Source: Antedon mediterranea (Eukaryota > Echinodermata > Crinoidea > Comatulida > Antedonidae). Taken from it: a stretch of DNA of 64,000 nucleotides. The translations under genes and the position numbers were made by a program. Below are positions 24,301 to 39,300 of the stretch, in pieces (position 1 is the stretch's first letter; every line of letters starts with the position of its first letter). The notes under the pieces were generated by a model that saw only the letters and a program-made list of their open reading frames with translations, had not been told where the DNA came from and ran no database searches. The stretch covers positions 4,652,001-4,716,000 of the forward strand of contig NC_092679.1 of assembly GCF_964355755.1 (NCBI RefSeq), written 5' to 3'.

Positions 24301-27300
24301 ACAGCATTAGAGCTTCTGAAAAATATGAGTCTCACACAAATTGCATGAGACTTGGTTGGTTTGTTCGCAGTTGGTTAGAGAGATTGGGTCAATACCTGTA
24401 TGTACATGCTATACACAAGGAATATAGTCCTTTTGGAATAAGCCCACATGCCTCAAATTTGACCCAATTTCATGGACTTACTGTACAGTATGGCAGACAG
24501 CACCACAAAACCAATAATTTTTTCAAACATTCTAGCAGAACCAAATAATCAAACTGGACAGGATTATGTGCAAACAGCTGGTAGATACAATCAACAACAG
24601 ATCCAAAGGGCAGAACATAGTAGGAAGGAAAGATAGAGTTGTACAGGAAATCATAGCAAACGTTTATTAAATGTCCCCACCCTGATTGCTACATGCTAGT
24701 GCATTAAGCTCTGTCTACACTATCAAACTTTGTGACAAAACAATCTGATTTGCCCATATATGAACATGATGATGTCATATCACTACCATATTTGGACATA
24801 TCACTACCATATTTGGGCATATCACTCTAGACCAGATTAACGTCTTCCTCAGATTGTGTATGATATTCATAGTACACAGATATATTATACCCAATATATG
24901 TATGTGTCCATTTCATACTTGTTTAATGTGTTTGTCGTGTCATACTATATGTATTAATGGTTTGATACCCCTCCTCAATTTATGCTAAATTTGGACAAAA
25001 TAGAAAAATTTTCAAACAAATTTTTGCCTCCAGGCACCTAGGGACAATACTACAGAATTATTTATTGTATTTAATATACAGTATAGCATTTTGTACTGCA
25101 AAAGTACATTCACCAGCAATGTACAAAATATGTCATTGCCGATAAAGTTAGTTAAAGTGTTACCTGGACATTCGTTGAGTGCTGACTGGTTTACGGCTGC
25201 CTGCAGATTGAGGAGGGGGCTTAGGTTTGTGACCGTGAGCTATTGAGTTGCGTTGCAGGGCATCTCGTAAAGAGGATGAAACACTAGAATGAGCCTCAGC
25301 AATCTGTAGAAAAGGAAAATAAAAGAAAAATCAAATCAAAATGTTATTTTGCATTGAATCTAAAAGTTTTACCAAGTTTCAACAATTGTTTAAACAACTT
25401 CAACTATTCCAACACCTTACTACTGTAGTGGTGTGTTAAATCATTCTGATAGTGCTATTTAATCGATTATTCAAAATTTGCCCTACATCCAGGCTATGAA
25501 CGTACTGGTCAAACCCAGGGGCCCCGGAGCTTACGGCGGCCAGTGAGCAGGGCGCAGATGAAAAAAAAGGCATTAAACTATGTGTCGAAAAAGGCTAAAA
25601 ATGCCCAAGACCTCCACAATTGGCTGAAGGGTCCCTAAACAAGAGGCCTCAGGCCTCTGTGTTACGCCACTGCCCTTATCTTCTGCCATGGGTGTAACTA
25701 ATCACACGATAATTCATTCATTAATTAGTTATTTACAAGCAGCAGAAACAGGCCTCTTCATTCATCACTATTACAACAGTTTGCAATTTAAAAAAAAAAA
25801 AAAGAGTTTTAATTTTAACCTTTTGACATTTTCACATTGCCAAATACATGAAGGTATTCTATTGACAGAGGAGTACATTCCTCAGCATCCGAGGTGTGTT
25901 TTATTCATTCAGACAATTGCTGTATAAAGCTCTGTCTACACTACTTCATCAAACTTTATGTGACAAAAAATGTGATGTGCCCATATATGGACATGATGAT
26001 GTCATATCACTACTATATTTGTGCATATCACAACCATATTTGGGCAAATCACATTTTTTGTTTTCACATAAAGTTTGATACTTATAGTGTAGACAGTCAA
26101 GAATTAAACATTGAAAGCCTTGTACAATTAGTTTATATACATTTAAATACTGTTTCATGTTTTGGAATTTAGAAACTCAGACCTTGACAATGTTGGGCTG
26201 ATCTAATATTTTATGTCTGGTTTTCAGAAGGTGTTTTAAGTCTGTTTTCTATAGGTGCATTTTAAGAAAAAAAACTAACAATTTCTGTTTGTGTAACTTT
26301 ATTTGTTCCTAGTGCAGACAATCCTAATAAAATCAGAATAAAAAAGTACATTCATAATGAAATGAAAAAGGTGGTTAAACAGTCCGACCTCTACCAACCA
26401 ACACTCAATCACTGTGCGGTAGCTCGAGACAATGTTTGATTTAAGATATGTTCAGCTTGGGGAATATCAACTGTTAGCTGAACACGCAAAAGTTAACTAT
26501 AAAAACATTTAAAAGATGTGGAAAACATGTAATACGTTGATCATAAATCAACATCAACAAAGGAAAACCGTGTTTGTATGCGCAAGGACTTTAACGGACC
26601 TGAAAACAAAATTTACAGTGGAAACATATGGGTGTGCATGGCCCTCATATAAGGACAGATGCGACAACAATATCATTGCAAAAAAAAAATTCAACAGATA
26701 TTATAATAAGCCATCAGATATAGGTCATACTATCACAAATGTGGGTCATGTAAAATTTAATGGGTCATATAGTGTTAAATGGGTCATGGTAGTATCAGTA
26801 ATAATAAATCCTATTCTCTAACCCTAGGTTTCGATCATGCCTAATAATGCCAAGATACGGTAAACCCACACGTAAATACAAAGAGTTACTGTAGACTCAG
26901 ATGCAATCCTGGTAGGCACTGGCTGGCTGTCAAAGGTTCATAGAGGGCCTAATCCAAATTTCCTCAGTTCCCAGTTAAGCTTGAGGACCAGAATAAATAC
27001 ATTTTACCTTCCTGCAAGGATGCATCCTATATGTATATATAATATATACAAACCATACATGGTTTGTAGATATTATATATACAGCTAGAACTCCTTTCTT
27101 TGGACACTGTTATTCAAGGGACACTGTTATTCAAGGGACACCTCTATATATAATGAAACACTTTTTCATGAAATTCATGAGGGGCAATATATGTTTTAAC
27201 ACTAAATTAGGGACACCACTATTAGGGGACACTTCTATTAGGGGACACTTTTTATGGTCCTCAAGGTGTCCCTTAATAGGGTCCTACTGTATTGATTTTA

Positions 27301-30300
27301 GTCTGTACATCTTTAGTCTACTGTTTATAAACTATATTCATAGTTCTGGTCTAGTCTAAACTTATCTTAATAGTCGATAAACCACAATAATGTTGTACAC
27401 CAGCCACCTTTTAATCACCACAGTTCTTATGAAATTTAAGGAATGTGCAAAAGTACAATGCTCTTCCGTAAGTCCTAAATATACAGCAACATTTAAATTA
27501 ACTTCAATTACACTGTAGTTACCATATACATATAGTAACAACATACCTCTGTAGTTAAAAAAAAGTGTTTTTATTTTGATGAATGTTAAGTGCATATCTT
27601 TTAATGTACAGCCCACGCAAATAACTGAAATCCCATTCGGTTCACTGTAAATCGTCCATATCTGTCTGCAATACAACGATTGACAATGTCATGATTAAAA
27701 AAAACCCCATAGAGTGGTTAAATTCAATATGTTTTAAACTTGCGTTTCTACAAGGTTACGATGCAAATATTAAATCAAGTCTAGATTAGTAGATAGTTAG
27801 TACTTATCTCAAGCAATACAGTACCAGAAATCTATGCTTTATAATTTTATAAATGTTTATACCAACAACCAACCAGAAAAAAAAAAGATTTATTAATCAA
27901 TTTCAGACTGACTGCCTGACCAATCAGAATCAACTTAACTGATTAATCTATTGCCAAACAAACTTATCAAACTACTGACCAACCACTACACTAAACAACC
28001 TAACTGGTTAAACTGCTGACCAACCACTACACTAAACAACCTAACTGGTTAAACTGCTGACCAACCACTACACTAAACAACCTAACTGGTTAAACTACTG
28101 ACCAACCACTACACTAAACAACCTAACTGGTTAAACTGCTGACCAACCACTACACTAAACAACCTAACTGGTTAAACTACTGACCAACCACTACACTAAA
28201 AAACCTAACTGGTTAAACTGCTGACCAACCACTACACTAAACAACCTAACTGGTTAAACTGCTGACCAACCACTACACTAAACAACCTAACTGGTTAAAC
28301 TGCTGACCAACCACTACACTAAACAACCTAACTGGTTAAACTGCTGACCAACCACTACACTAAACAACCTAACTGGTTAAACTGCTGACCAACCACTACA
28401 CTAAACAACCTAACTGGTTAAACTGCTGACCAACCACTACACTAAACAACCTAACTGGTTAAACTGCTGACCAACCACTACACTAAACAACCTAACTGGT
28501 TAAACTGCTGACCAACCACTACACTAAACAACCTAACTGGTTAAACTGCTGACCAACCACTACACTAAACAACCTAACTGGTTAAACTGCTGACCAACCA
28601 CTACACTAAACAACCTAACTTATCAAACTACTGACCAACCACTACACTAAACAACCTAACTGGTTAAACTACTGACCAATACAAACAACTTTAACTGATG
28701 ATCAATTACGGTTTTAGTCAATCACTAAATAAACAAACTAACTGCTAATCAATAATAAAACAACCATAAAAAACCCCCTGAAATGTAATATACTAACAAA
28801 ACAAATTAAACCATGGAGGAAATATAGAATTAAACCAACCAATAACAAATCCAACCGAAAAATGGTTGAATCAAACAAGCAATCAACTGACCAATCAAAA
28901 AACAGAACCATCCAACCAACAACCCACTTATGAACCAACTAAACACCATACGGTACATACAAAATATATAACTACCATTGATCGAATGTCAACTTGTTTT
29001 CTAGGAAGGCAGGTGGTATCAATTATACCTCCTTAAGATATATTGAACATGAAACAACTCTGTCTGGCTGCCAACTCTGATACACTAAACTGTAAATCAA
29101 ACCTTTTTGCAAGGAATTTAAAAGGACTGCCACAAACTGGCTACCTGAATGTCCTAAGTTGCTTCTACTTTCATTTAAAGTCAAGTGGATGCAGACAGCA
29201 TGGTATTTCCATCATGCTGCAGCAGGCATATGGAGTTTATCTACAATTCGGTTTTAATACTCTCCAATAATAATAATATCTAAATATAAAGTGCTGTACT
29301 GCGGGCTAGTGGAGTTTCTTTGTGCTTAGTGGCCTAGTTGTGTTTGCTGGGCTAGTGAAAGGGATACTCAACAGGCAAGATCAACACTAAAGCGATATAT
29401 GTTTTTTGGACTAGTAAAATAACTTGAGGGCTTGAAGCACTAGCCTGGTTTAATATAAATTAAATAAATTAAAAGCAGTATCTTAATTAACAATACAGTA
29501 ACAACACAAAATAATTAATAATAACAATCAATTTTGATAATTTTCTAAACCATGTCCAATTGGCCAATATAAATCACATGACTCATAATTAAACCAACCA
29601 ATCACTGACCACAATATAGTATCATAAACAATTTTTAAAATACTGTATACTTTTCTTTACAAAATAATCTTAATTTTAATAGGCCAATATCGATCACCTG
29701 ATTTACAATTACACCAACCAATCACTGACCACAACAATAAGTACTGAAAAGGTTACATCATAAAAATACACACAGTTTGGAACACAACTAAATAAGGCAT
29801 GTTTTTCTAAATATAGTAAGGCAGGCACTGTTCTGCATATGGAAGTTAATCCGTAATCACGTCAATGGGAATATGTATGACATCAAAATCACTTTCCTCT
29901 GGGAATGAATTAGTAAACCGCGATAGGTTATCAACAATTTATATCTACTCTCATTTTCATCAAGTTTTACAGTTGTGATCATGCTCTTTACTATTATACT
30001 TTGTTGTGACAAATATTTAAATTTAAAAAAAAATGTATTCAATAATAATAAATACAATTTGCTTATAATTTCTTATTATTTTGAAAGATTGAAATAATAC
30101 AAAGGTTATGAAAAGAACCCAGTACTGTACATAACATTCTAGTATTGGAAATTGACTATTTCGGTGTTCAGGGCCAGTATCCATTTTGTGGGGAAAAAGT
30201 GTTGTGACCAATTAAATTTATTATTTTATTATTATTTTTATTTACCCTTTAGCCAGTTCATACAATTAGTTTTTTGGGTATATAATACACAATGTTTATT

Positions 30301-33300
30301 GCAGTGACTGTCTTGTAAACTTATGCATTGAAGCATGAACTTCATGATTGCAGTAACAAATCTAGTTATTTCAATAACTGCAGTAGAATTATTTTGAGAA
30401 AGTCCATTAAACATACCTTTTGTTGGTGTTTAGCTTTACTCTGTTGCAGCATATCGTGTGAAATTTGTTGCTTTTGCTGTAGTGTCAAGCCACCAGGCCG
30501 TCTGTCATGATGCCTTTGTACAGAATACTGAAGATGTTGACTACCAGACGATGGTTTGTAACTTGCAGACACTCCAGTAGTGCCATTATAAGCAGACGAC
30601 GCTCCAGATGTGCCATTATAAGCAGACGATGTTCCAGTTGTGCCATTATAAGCAGACGACGGTCCAGTTTCATCAATGAAGTTATTAAATGTTGCATTTG
30701 CTGTTTTAGGTTCATTATATTGTGTTGAAGAGTTGCTATTAGAGTTCTCAACAATAGACAGCCGATCATTTGATGATGTGTTGGCTGCGATGTGTTCATA
30801 AGAGCTACTTTTTCGTAGGCTTTGAGAACTAGTGTTCGCCATGATGTTGGTAACGCTATGACTTTTAATTGAATCATTTGTATAGCCTCTATTGAAGCTA
30901 CGACTTAGACCGCTACCTGACTTAGAACTGTTTGTAGACATGGTTGATGGGTTTATACTGTGGTTTGCTGGCATTGGGCCGCCGCTGGCTCCCGAAGCTG
31001 AGGGCGTTAACAAGTTTTGCGTGTTGGCTGATGAATATTGACGCGCAGCTTGCCGTTTTGCTAAACGTTGCAGGGCTTCTTGTATTGCTTGCTCACTGCT
31101 TTCAGAAAAATGTCTAGCAGCTGCAAAAATAAAAAAGGACAAAAGTGTTATACATTTAAAAAAAAAATAATATGAACAATTATTATCATAATCTGAGCAT
31201 GCTTACAAACTAATCAAAGTTGTGATAGCTTCCTTTACTTTGTAATTATGCCAAATCAGAATGGCAATTGCAGGTTTTTTTAAAGCATGTACACATTTGC
31301 AATGCTTTACTATTTTCAACTATGGTTTCAATTATGATTTGATATAATGGTCCCTTCCAATTGAGACAACCCTGTCCTCATTAATAAGCCCACAGGGCTT
31401 GATTTTAAGGTTTTACTATATATAGGAAACTAAAAACTGTCTCAACAACATTTTGATAAAGTGAAGAAAATGAAACTAAACGTTGATATTGATATCAATC
31501 CATCCCAAAGTAAACTGGCTGAAATTAGCCTCTGTGGAGTATAAATAATAAAGTTTAAAAATTACAACTGACACGTAAATCTGGGGTCAATGTCAATATT
31601 CTGTGACCTTAATTAAAGGGGAGGGGGAGCCAAATTAACCTGGAAATATTTATTTAGTTTGGTGTTCTGTTTAAAATCAAAATAATGTTTACATTTTGTA
31701 GGATGAATTCTATGCCATTTGAGCATTTTTGATTGGCATTTAATGCGTGTCATTATGGTATAATTAAGTAGATTTATAATAACTAAATACTTTAATGTGA
31801 AAAGTGTCTACATATGTTATTAGTTTGTGTAGGTGTTTAGTTATTAGTAATAGTGATATATATATAATATAGTAATAGTGCATAAGAGTACATTTTACAT
31901 CCTATTTCATTTTCATCCTATCACTATTCTATTCAAAATCAGTGATATAGTATACTATTTAGCCCTAAATACTTATGGAATATGGGACTTATACATCACT
32001 ACTTATTGCAACATTTACTCAACTATAAGCAATTATATTCAATATCTTATTCGAACATGGTCACAAAATAGGTACATATTCAGCACTTATATTTACACTA
32101 GATCTAAACCAGGTCTCAAACAAGGTACTTATCAAACTGCACTTATTAATATCAGAAAATAATCAAACCAGGTCTCAAACTAGGTACTTATTCAAAACAT
32201 TCCACTTATTTATACCAGAACTTATTCAAACCAGGTCACAAACTAAGTACATTATCAAAATATTGCACTAGATCTAATTCAAACAAGGATCTCAACCTTT
32301 AGGTACTCAATCAAAACATTGTACTTATTCAAACCAGGTCACAAACTGTTCAAAACAAGTTTCTTTAGCACAAAGTACTTACATTTATTAGAACACAGAA
32401 AAGGAAAAACAATATTTAAATAGAAAACATTTGGAATAGTAATACAATGAAGTATGGAAGTCATTCATTGTCAATTCAAAACAAATTATGATTATAAAAA
32501 ACAATTAAAAAAAAAAAATAGAATTCTATTAGTCATCTCGTTAGTTTTCCAGATCACAAATAAAAACAGAAGGAAACCACAATTACTCCAAAAAAACAAT
32601 TGAGATACAAAGTCAACACTTAGTCTGATAAGATAGACCGTCTAGGAATTAGACATTAAATGATTGTTCTAAATGATAGTTACAATGAATAAAAAGACTA
32701 AAACTAGTAGTTTAGTTAAACCTTACTAGAAGTAATATTAACTGATAACTGTGAATATACAGTTATTTTTATATTTTGTCATGAAGCTCAACTGGAAACT
32801 GAGGAAATTCAGATTAGGCCCTCCACAGACCCATGGCAGCCAGCAGTGTAGCGCCTACCAGATCAGCACACCGGGAGACGATCCCCTACTCTTTGCGAAA
32901 AGCGTACCAAGTTCTTTAACGTGCACTATGTACACGGGACCAACGACTTTATGTTCCCGAGGTAATGAGAACTAAGAATCTTGCCTAAGGATACAGTTAG
33001 TATGGTACAGATACGCTTGAACACATGCCTACCACATGCTTGCATATGAATGATATTATCATTACACCATCATTATCATCTAAATATTTAAAGGACTATA
33101 ATTAGATTGTGCAACCATGGAGGTATAAAATTAGTACAGTATCTCCATGCTTTAACCAAAACCCTTATAAACCACCTAATAGCCAGCTCATCAGTTAGTT
33201 GATGTTACTAGTATTAATTAGTTAACCTGTGATTGTAATTGATAGTTGATTGATTTTCAACACATAGATTAAAAAAAAAAGTCCTAAAGAGATAGGCAGT

Positions 33301-36300
33301 AGAGAGTAAATGATTTATTAAAACAAAATAGCGATAAAATACAGTTATAATTAGAAAAGTTGATAAACGAAACAATATTTATGGAAAGTTACTATAGGCC
33401 TAGATGGTTTAGAAAATGCCACTACACACCACAAAAAACTTCAACTAACAAAGTTAGTATGTTTACAAATGATAATTAGTACACTATATAATATAGTTAC
33501 ACCTCAAGCAATAAAAACTGTACACACTGTGATATCAATATTTGAAATTTCAACATATTATTGTCATCATCAAAAATGTTGATACAATATATGTTAAAAG
33601 ATTGAGACATTGATGTGTGTTTCAGTTCTTTAAGTTAATAGTAGACCTTCCGGCACTCCTGTTAGTACTAGTAGTAGATGATCTGTTAAATACAAACGTT
33701 GAGCTACCTATCTGACCACCGGATGCATCTCGGTACAAGACAGCACTGACCGGCCTATAGCGATTCTGTTGTAATCCTGGCATATATAACAAAATAACAT
33801 ATACATTACAATTATGCGCAACATTATTAGTAAAACAACATTTGTATCAAATAATAACTATATTTCTTAGCTAATTTAAAAAAACTGAAGAAAAAGCATT
33901 TCAGCGTGTTCTATTTCACATGACTGACTTTACAATTCCACTATTATATTACGGCCTCGTGGAAAACACATTTTGATGTGGATGAGCCTCCATTTTAAAA
34001 TAAAGATTTTATTATTATTATTATATAACAAAGCAGTTCCATTTCTTATTCAGTTTCTCAATGTAGCTTAATTCTGGATATTGGACAATTTTTATAATAT
34101 GATGTTGTTGCCGCCTAATATTATCATATTTATATTTATACAATATATTTCCACGAAAAATAATTTGCCCTTGGCTTAAAAAAGGATACCAAATTTTGTT
34201 TTCACACGATGAAACATAAGATAAACAGAGAGGTCACATTAAGAAATTAACCTTAAAACTTAATTTAGTTTAATCAAGTCCCCTGGGTCTTGTTCTATTT
34301 TGTTTCCTTAAACATAACCCTTACATATCCTTGCAATAAATTACATTTAATTTATCATATTTTAAAATATCTATTGATATTGACATTAAAAAATGAAAAA
34401 ATATCCCAAAAATAAACACATGGGATTATAATTATCCTAAAAGCGCCAAATTTCAAGCGCAGGGTGTTTGCAGCCCTAAACTTGTCTCCGATGTTTCATC
34501 AGTTATCGGACACAATCTGCTTTCCGAAATTCCCAAGGTGTTTATGTTTTCTAACACTTTGTGACAATTGTTGATATGGTGTGACATTTTTTTGTTGGTT
34601 TTGTAATTATTTGATTGAATTATTGAATAATTAAGGGCAAATCAAGCACCTGTCATGAATACAAATGCGATGTATCCCTTAAAAAATACAGTAGTAGTGC
34701 CCACCTTGAAAAAAAACCCTTTAATTACAGTAAAACACCTCATTTGGGACACAACTATTTAGGACGCTGATTTAGAAGACACCTCTATTAAGGAGACACT
34801 CTTCCGTGATAAGAATGAGGGGCAATATATGTTTAAATCAAGCCCTATTTAGGGGACACTTTTCCTAAGGGGACATTTTGTAATTTGAACAAGATAAAGG
34901 TAGTAAAACATCTGGAAAATGAACATTCAATATTTAAATTTATATTAACCAGAAAATCTGATCTAACAAACAATCTACAGATGATAAACTTTAAGGAAAG
35001 AATTATTTTATTTTAAAATGATACTGAACTCCCCTTTTAAAAATATAGTATCAATTACAAATATGTAGTAGAACCCATATTAAGCTTGGGACCCTCATAG
35101 GGCCAAACAATTTGTTTCCCCTTTGTTTATTTCAATGAGAAAGTGTCCTCTTATAGGGATGTCCAAAAGAAGGGTTCTAATGTAGAACAAGGGCTGAGTA
35201 TTTGTATCTTCAGGAAAATCTTGAAATAAAACATCGGAAAAGCAAGAGCCTTTTTTATATATAATTCTACCAGTATTCAACTGAACAATCAAAGTTTGAA
35301 TTTCAGCAAAAATGTTGCTTGGTGGTTACCATAGCAATCTACCAGTGGTTTTTATAGCTAAAAACATACCAAAAGCCTTGCTTAGTTTACAAAAAGCATG
35401 GGTCTAACATCTTGTATTTGATCATCTGTTGGGTTTGGTTGAAAACAAAAATAGATTCCATGGCAATTAAGATTAGCAACATGAACTATAATTTTTCGTA
35501 GGTCATAAATGATTAATATATATTTAAACATTAAATGTGAAGTCACAAAAACGTATCTGTATTAAAGGATAAAGTCTTTAAAAGTGGCATATGATTATTA
35601 CACTCATTGGAAAATTGCCCACGAAATGATTGGCCAGAAAAAAAAACTATTAAAGGATCTAATCAAATTAAGAATTGAGATCCTATGAGTAAAATTACTC
35701 ATATGGAAGGCGAAATTTTGAGAATATACAGTACATAGTAAAACACATGACAACATATGCACTGCCTACAACATGGCCTTAATTACATTAAAATCAATTC
35801 TTCTGAGAAAATATCAAATAAAAGTTATAATTTATTAATTTAACTATATTTTCACCTTATTCCCAGTGCTGTATCTCCACATTTTATCTATTTCCGAACT
35901 ATAATAGGAATATTTGGTAATAGAGCATCTCATTTATATCACATGTGGTGCCTGTATCATGTAAGGTTAGATCACTACTAGATACATGTGATGTTGTATT
36001 ACCAAATACTCCTATGATATTTCGGAAACAGATACAGTACTGAGAATCGGGTGATTTGAGCACATACCAGGGACAGAGTTAGGAATTTTAAGATTGTAAA
36101 ATGACTGAAAACCTAATGCCTTATATTTTGCATAACAATTTTTGGAGGTGGGGGAGGGCTTGACAGGCCTCGACATTGGACTTATCCATGCATATCCAAC
36201 AGTATTAAGCAGCCAATCAGAAGATGTTAACTATCACCCAGCTTTCAAAGATTCTCAGTTTTCAGATTTTTAACCATACCATTAAACAGTAATGTTTTAA

Positions 36301-39300
36301 GTAGCATTCTATTACTAATAGCTATTTTTAAATGTCATTAACTTTCATCTAATCACATTTCACAAAACAAAAAATGTTTAATATCATTTTAAACATTAGT
36401 GGATTTCTCACACCTAATTAAAACCCTCTATTTTTAGATGTCATTAACTTTCATCCAATCACATTTCACAAAACAAAAAATGTTTAATATCATTTTAAAC
36501 ATTAGTGGATTTCTCACACCTAATTAAAACCCTCTATTTTTAGATGTCATTAACTTTCATCCAATCACATTTCACAAAACAAAAAATGTTTAATATCATT
36601 TTAAACATTAGTGGATTTCTCACACCTAATTAAAACCCTCTATTTTTAGATGTCATTAACTTTCATCCAATCACATTTCACAAAACAAAAAATGTTTAAT
36701 ATCATTTTAAACATTAGTGGATTTCACACACCTAATTAAAACACTCTATTTTTAGATGTCATTAACTTTCAACCAATCAAAATTCACCGAACAATGGATG
36801 TTATCACTTTAAACATTCTTTACTATGTTGTTATGTGGCTTCCACACAAACATGACCCTTAATTAGTATTCCAAAAGCTATTTTTAGATATCGTCATCAT
36901 TCAACCAATCACTGTTATTATAACTCTTATCTTGCATTTCAAACTCCCATTAGACTGTACCACATGTTTGCTAGATCGGATCTAGCGGAGGTGAAGAAAA
37001 TACACAAGCCCTAACATCTTGGTAATCTTTAACCACTGATTAAAATGCATTCCCTAACCATCGCAACTTTGGCTGACATACTAAATAAAGGAAGCATTAT
37101 GAATTCCTGTAGGTTCTTGCAATCACTTCTGGATTTCCTTTCAAAAAATTCTGCTTACTTCGTTCCATTCAATTTACGAATTAGTAATCAGAAAAAACAT
37201 TAATTAGAACATCGTGTCAACTTGGATTGGAGTATGGGATGTCATTAATTAATATTGTTTATTTGTTATCGTTAATATCCCAAATATTTCTATATTTTTA
37301 TAGTTCGATTGGGTTACCCTGGAAAAGTATTAGAAACAATTCGTCATTCTGCGCATTCTCAGGAACATATGAGCATGTGCAAAATGACTGTTGGACTCAA
37401 TAGCTGTGTAGTCGCACCTTGAAAACGAAAAGTTGCTACAGTGGACACTTCTTGACAATTGTGGACAAATTTGAGAAAGTAGATTTTGAGAATGTTTTTA
37501 TAAAAATATCTTCAATTAAACCAAATTTACAGTTACCATAACTTACATTAAAACTAAAAATAATTTTCGTTGTAAATGGATTGTTTGTATGTAGGCTTCC
37601 AAAGCTTACGGAAGCTCCAATAATTAATTCCTTCACTAATAATTACCACGTCCCCAGTGGAATAGCAACTTCCGGCAGTAGGACCCATTTTGAAGTGATA
37701 ACATGTTGATTGTCCAAGGGGTCTTTGCCCTAAAGCACTATTTATGAATACAAGTTAGTTTCTTTTAAATACAAACCATCTATAACATACCAACGGAAAC
37801 AGCTATTTACTAAAGTAAGACATACGTGAAGAATCAATGAATGATGTATGTGGGTATTTTGTATACAGCTGTGTGGTATAATAATTGGACACTTTGGCGA
37901 TGTTACACTCTAGCGATCGCAAGTATTTTGTCTTGTTTTAGTATTGGACAAACCAGTTCTCCACCTTTTTTCTCCACATTTTTTTTAAAGGAAATTACAG
38001 AAATCCACACCTCTTTGGAGACCAATGTTCGTATTTGTTCGAAGTTTAATTAATAAAGATGATCGAAATAATGAGTATCTTGGAAGAACAAGAGGTTGTA
38101 AAGACTAAATTATCTGCTAACATGGCCGACAGGCAAAAATCTGTAAAACGTTTTCTAGCCTTTTAAACAACTTTCTTTTATTATGCTCAATTTTTATCTA
38201 ATTCTTTTTTTACTTATTTTATTGTTTCCTATTTTATAAAGTATTTCTCTTTATGTATTTTGCATATTTGTATTGTAGGGGCCCTCATGAAACAAGCTAT
38301 TGCTTCTAGTGTGGGCCCCAGTTATTATTGTCAAATAACTAAATAAATGTGTATAATAAATGATGAGTAGAAGCAATACATACCATTGTCTCCCTGGCTG
38401 TTTTTCGCTGAATACGGTCTTTGACGAGTAATTTTAGTACTGTAGAGTGGAACGGCACTTTGGTAGGATGACAAGGTGCGGGAGTGAGCGTTTGGTGTTG
38501 TCTGTGGACGTTTGGTAGTGCTGCTGCTGCTGTCGCCTGCACCTGAATTAATACACGTTATTATGGTATGGTTAGCATTATTATTACTAAAAAAAATATT
38601 ATGATTAATTCAAATAAAGATCACAAGAAACATGAAATAACAGCAACAATAACAGAATTTGTAATACCATCGACCTCATCCCAAATTAACATATTATATT
38701 ACAAAATAATTATTATATATCAGATACAAAAGCAAAAGTTGACAATTACAGATTATTTAATAATAATAAAGCACACATTAATTGCATACAGTAAAACCAT
38801 TAATAAGGGGTCATCTTCAGGACCATGAAAAAGTGTCCTGTGTTATGTACAAAGGGGTTGGCTGTAGTGTTAAAATATAACATATATTTCCCTAATTGTT
38901 GGTTTGGAAAAAAAAAACATTTCTAATAACTTAACGAGATGAATATTTTCAATCATATATTTCCAATCATATATTTCCCTTTTTTCACAGAAAACTATTA
39001 TATGTGCCACTGTATATTAAAAAAATCTAGTATAAAAAATCTATATACACCTAACACTGCTACATGAAAAATGGATTAAAAACTTTAAAATGTTCACTGA
39101 TGTTTATTTATATGGTAAAATTTTTATAAAGAGAATTAAAAAAAATATATTTACATATAAATTGATTGACAAGGCAATGAAAGCGACAAATATGCATATG
39201 ACATGTCAATCAGGCAGGTCAATAAATGTCACTTTTGTGACATTGATGAAAATTAAAGGATCATTATTATTGCAAAGGTTGTACTGTTAACACAATTTGA

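Noticed and set aside
26516-26821. 101-codon + strand frame
   Set aside because: No domain, and part of it runs through a GGGTCAT-rich repetitive tract; no splice sites in support.
30485-30877. 130-codon - strand frame
   Set aside because: A shadow of TTLL5 E15 in another frame; its repeats come from the 30-bp coding minisatellite.
38339-38542. Met-initiated 67-codon frame starting MQATAAAALP
   Set aside because: It is the wrong frame across TTLL5 E13; splice phases from E12 and to E15 fix another frame.
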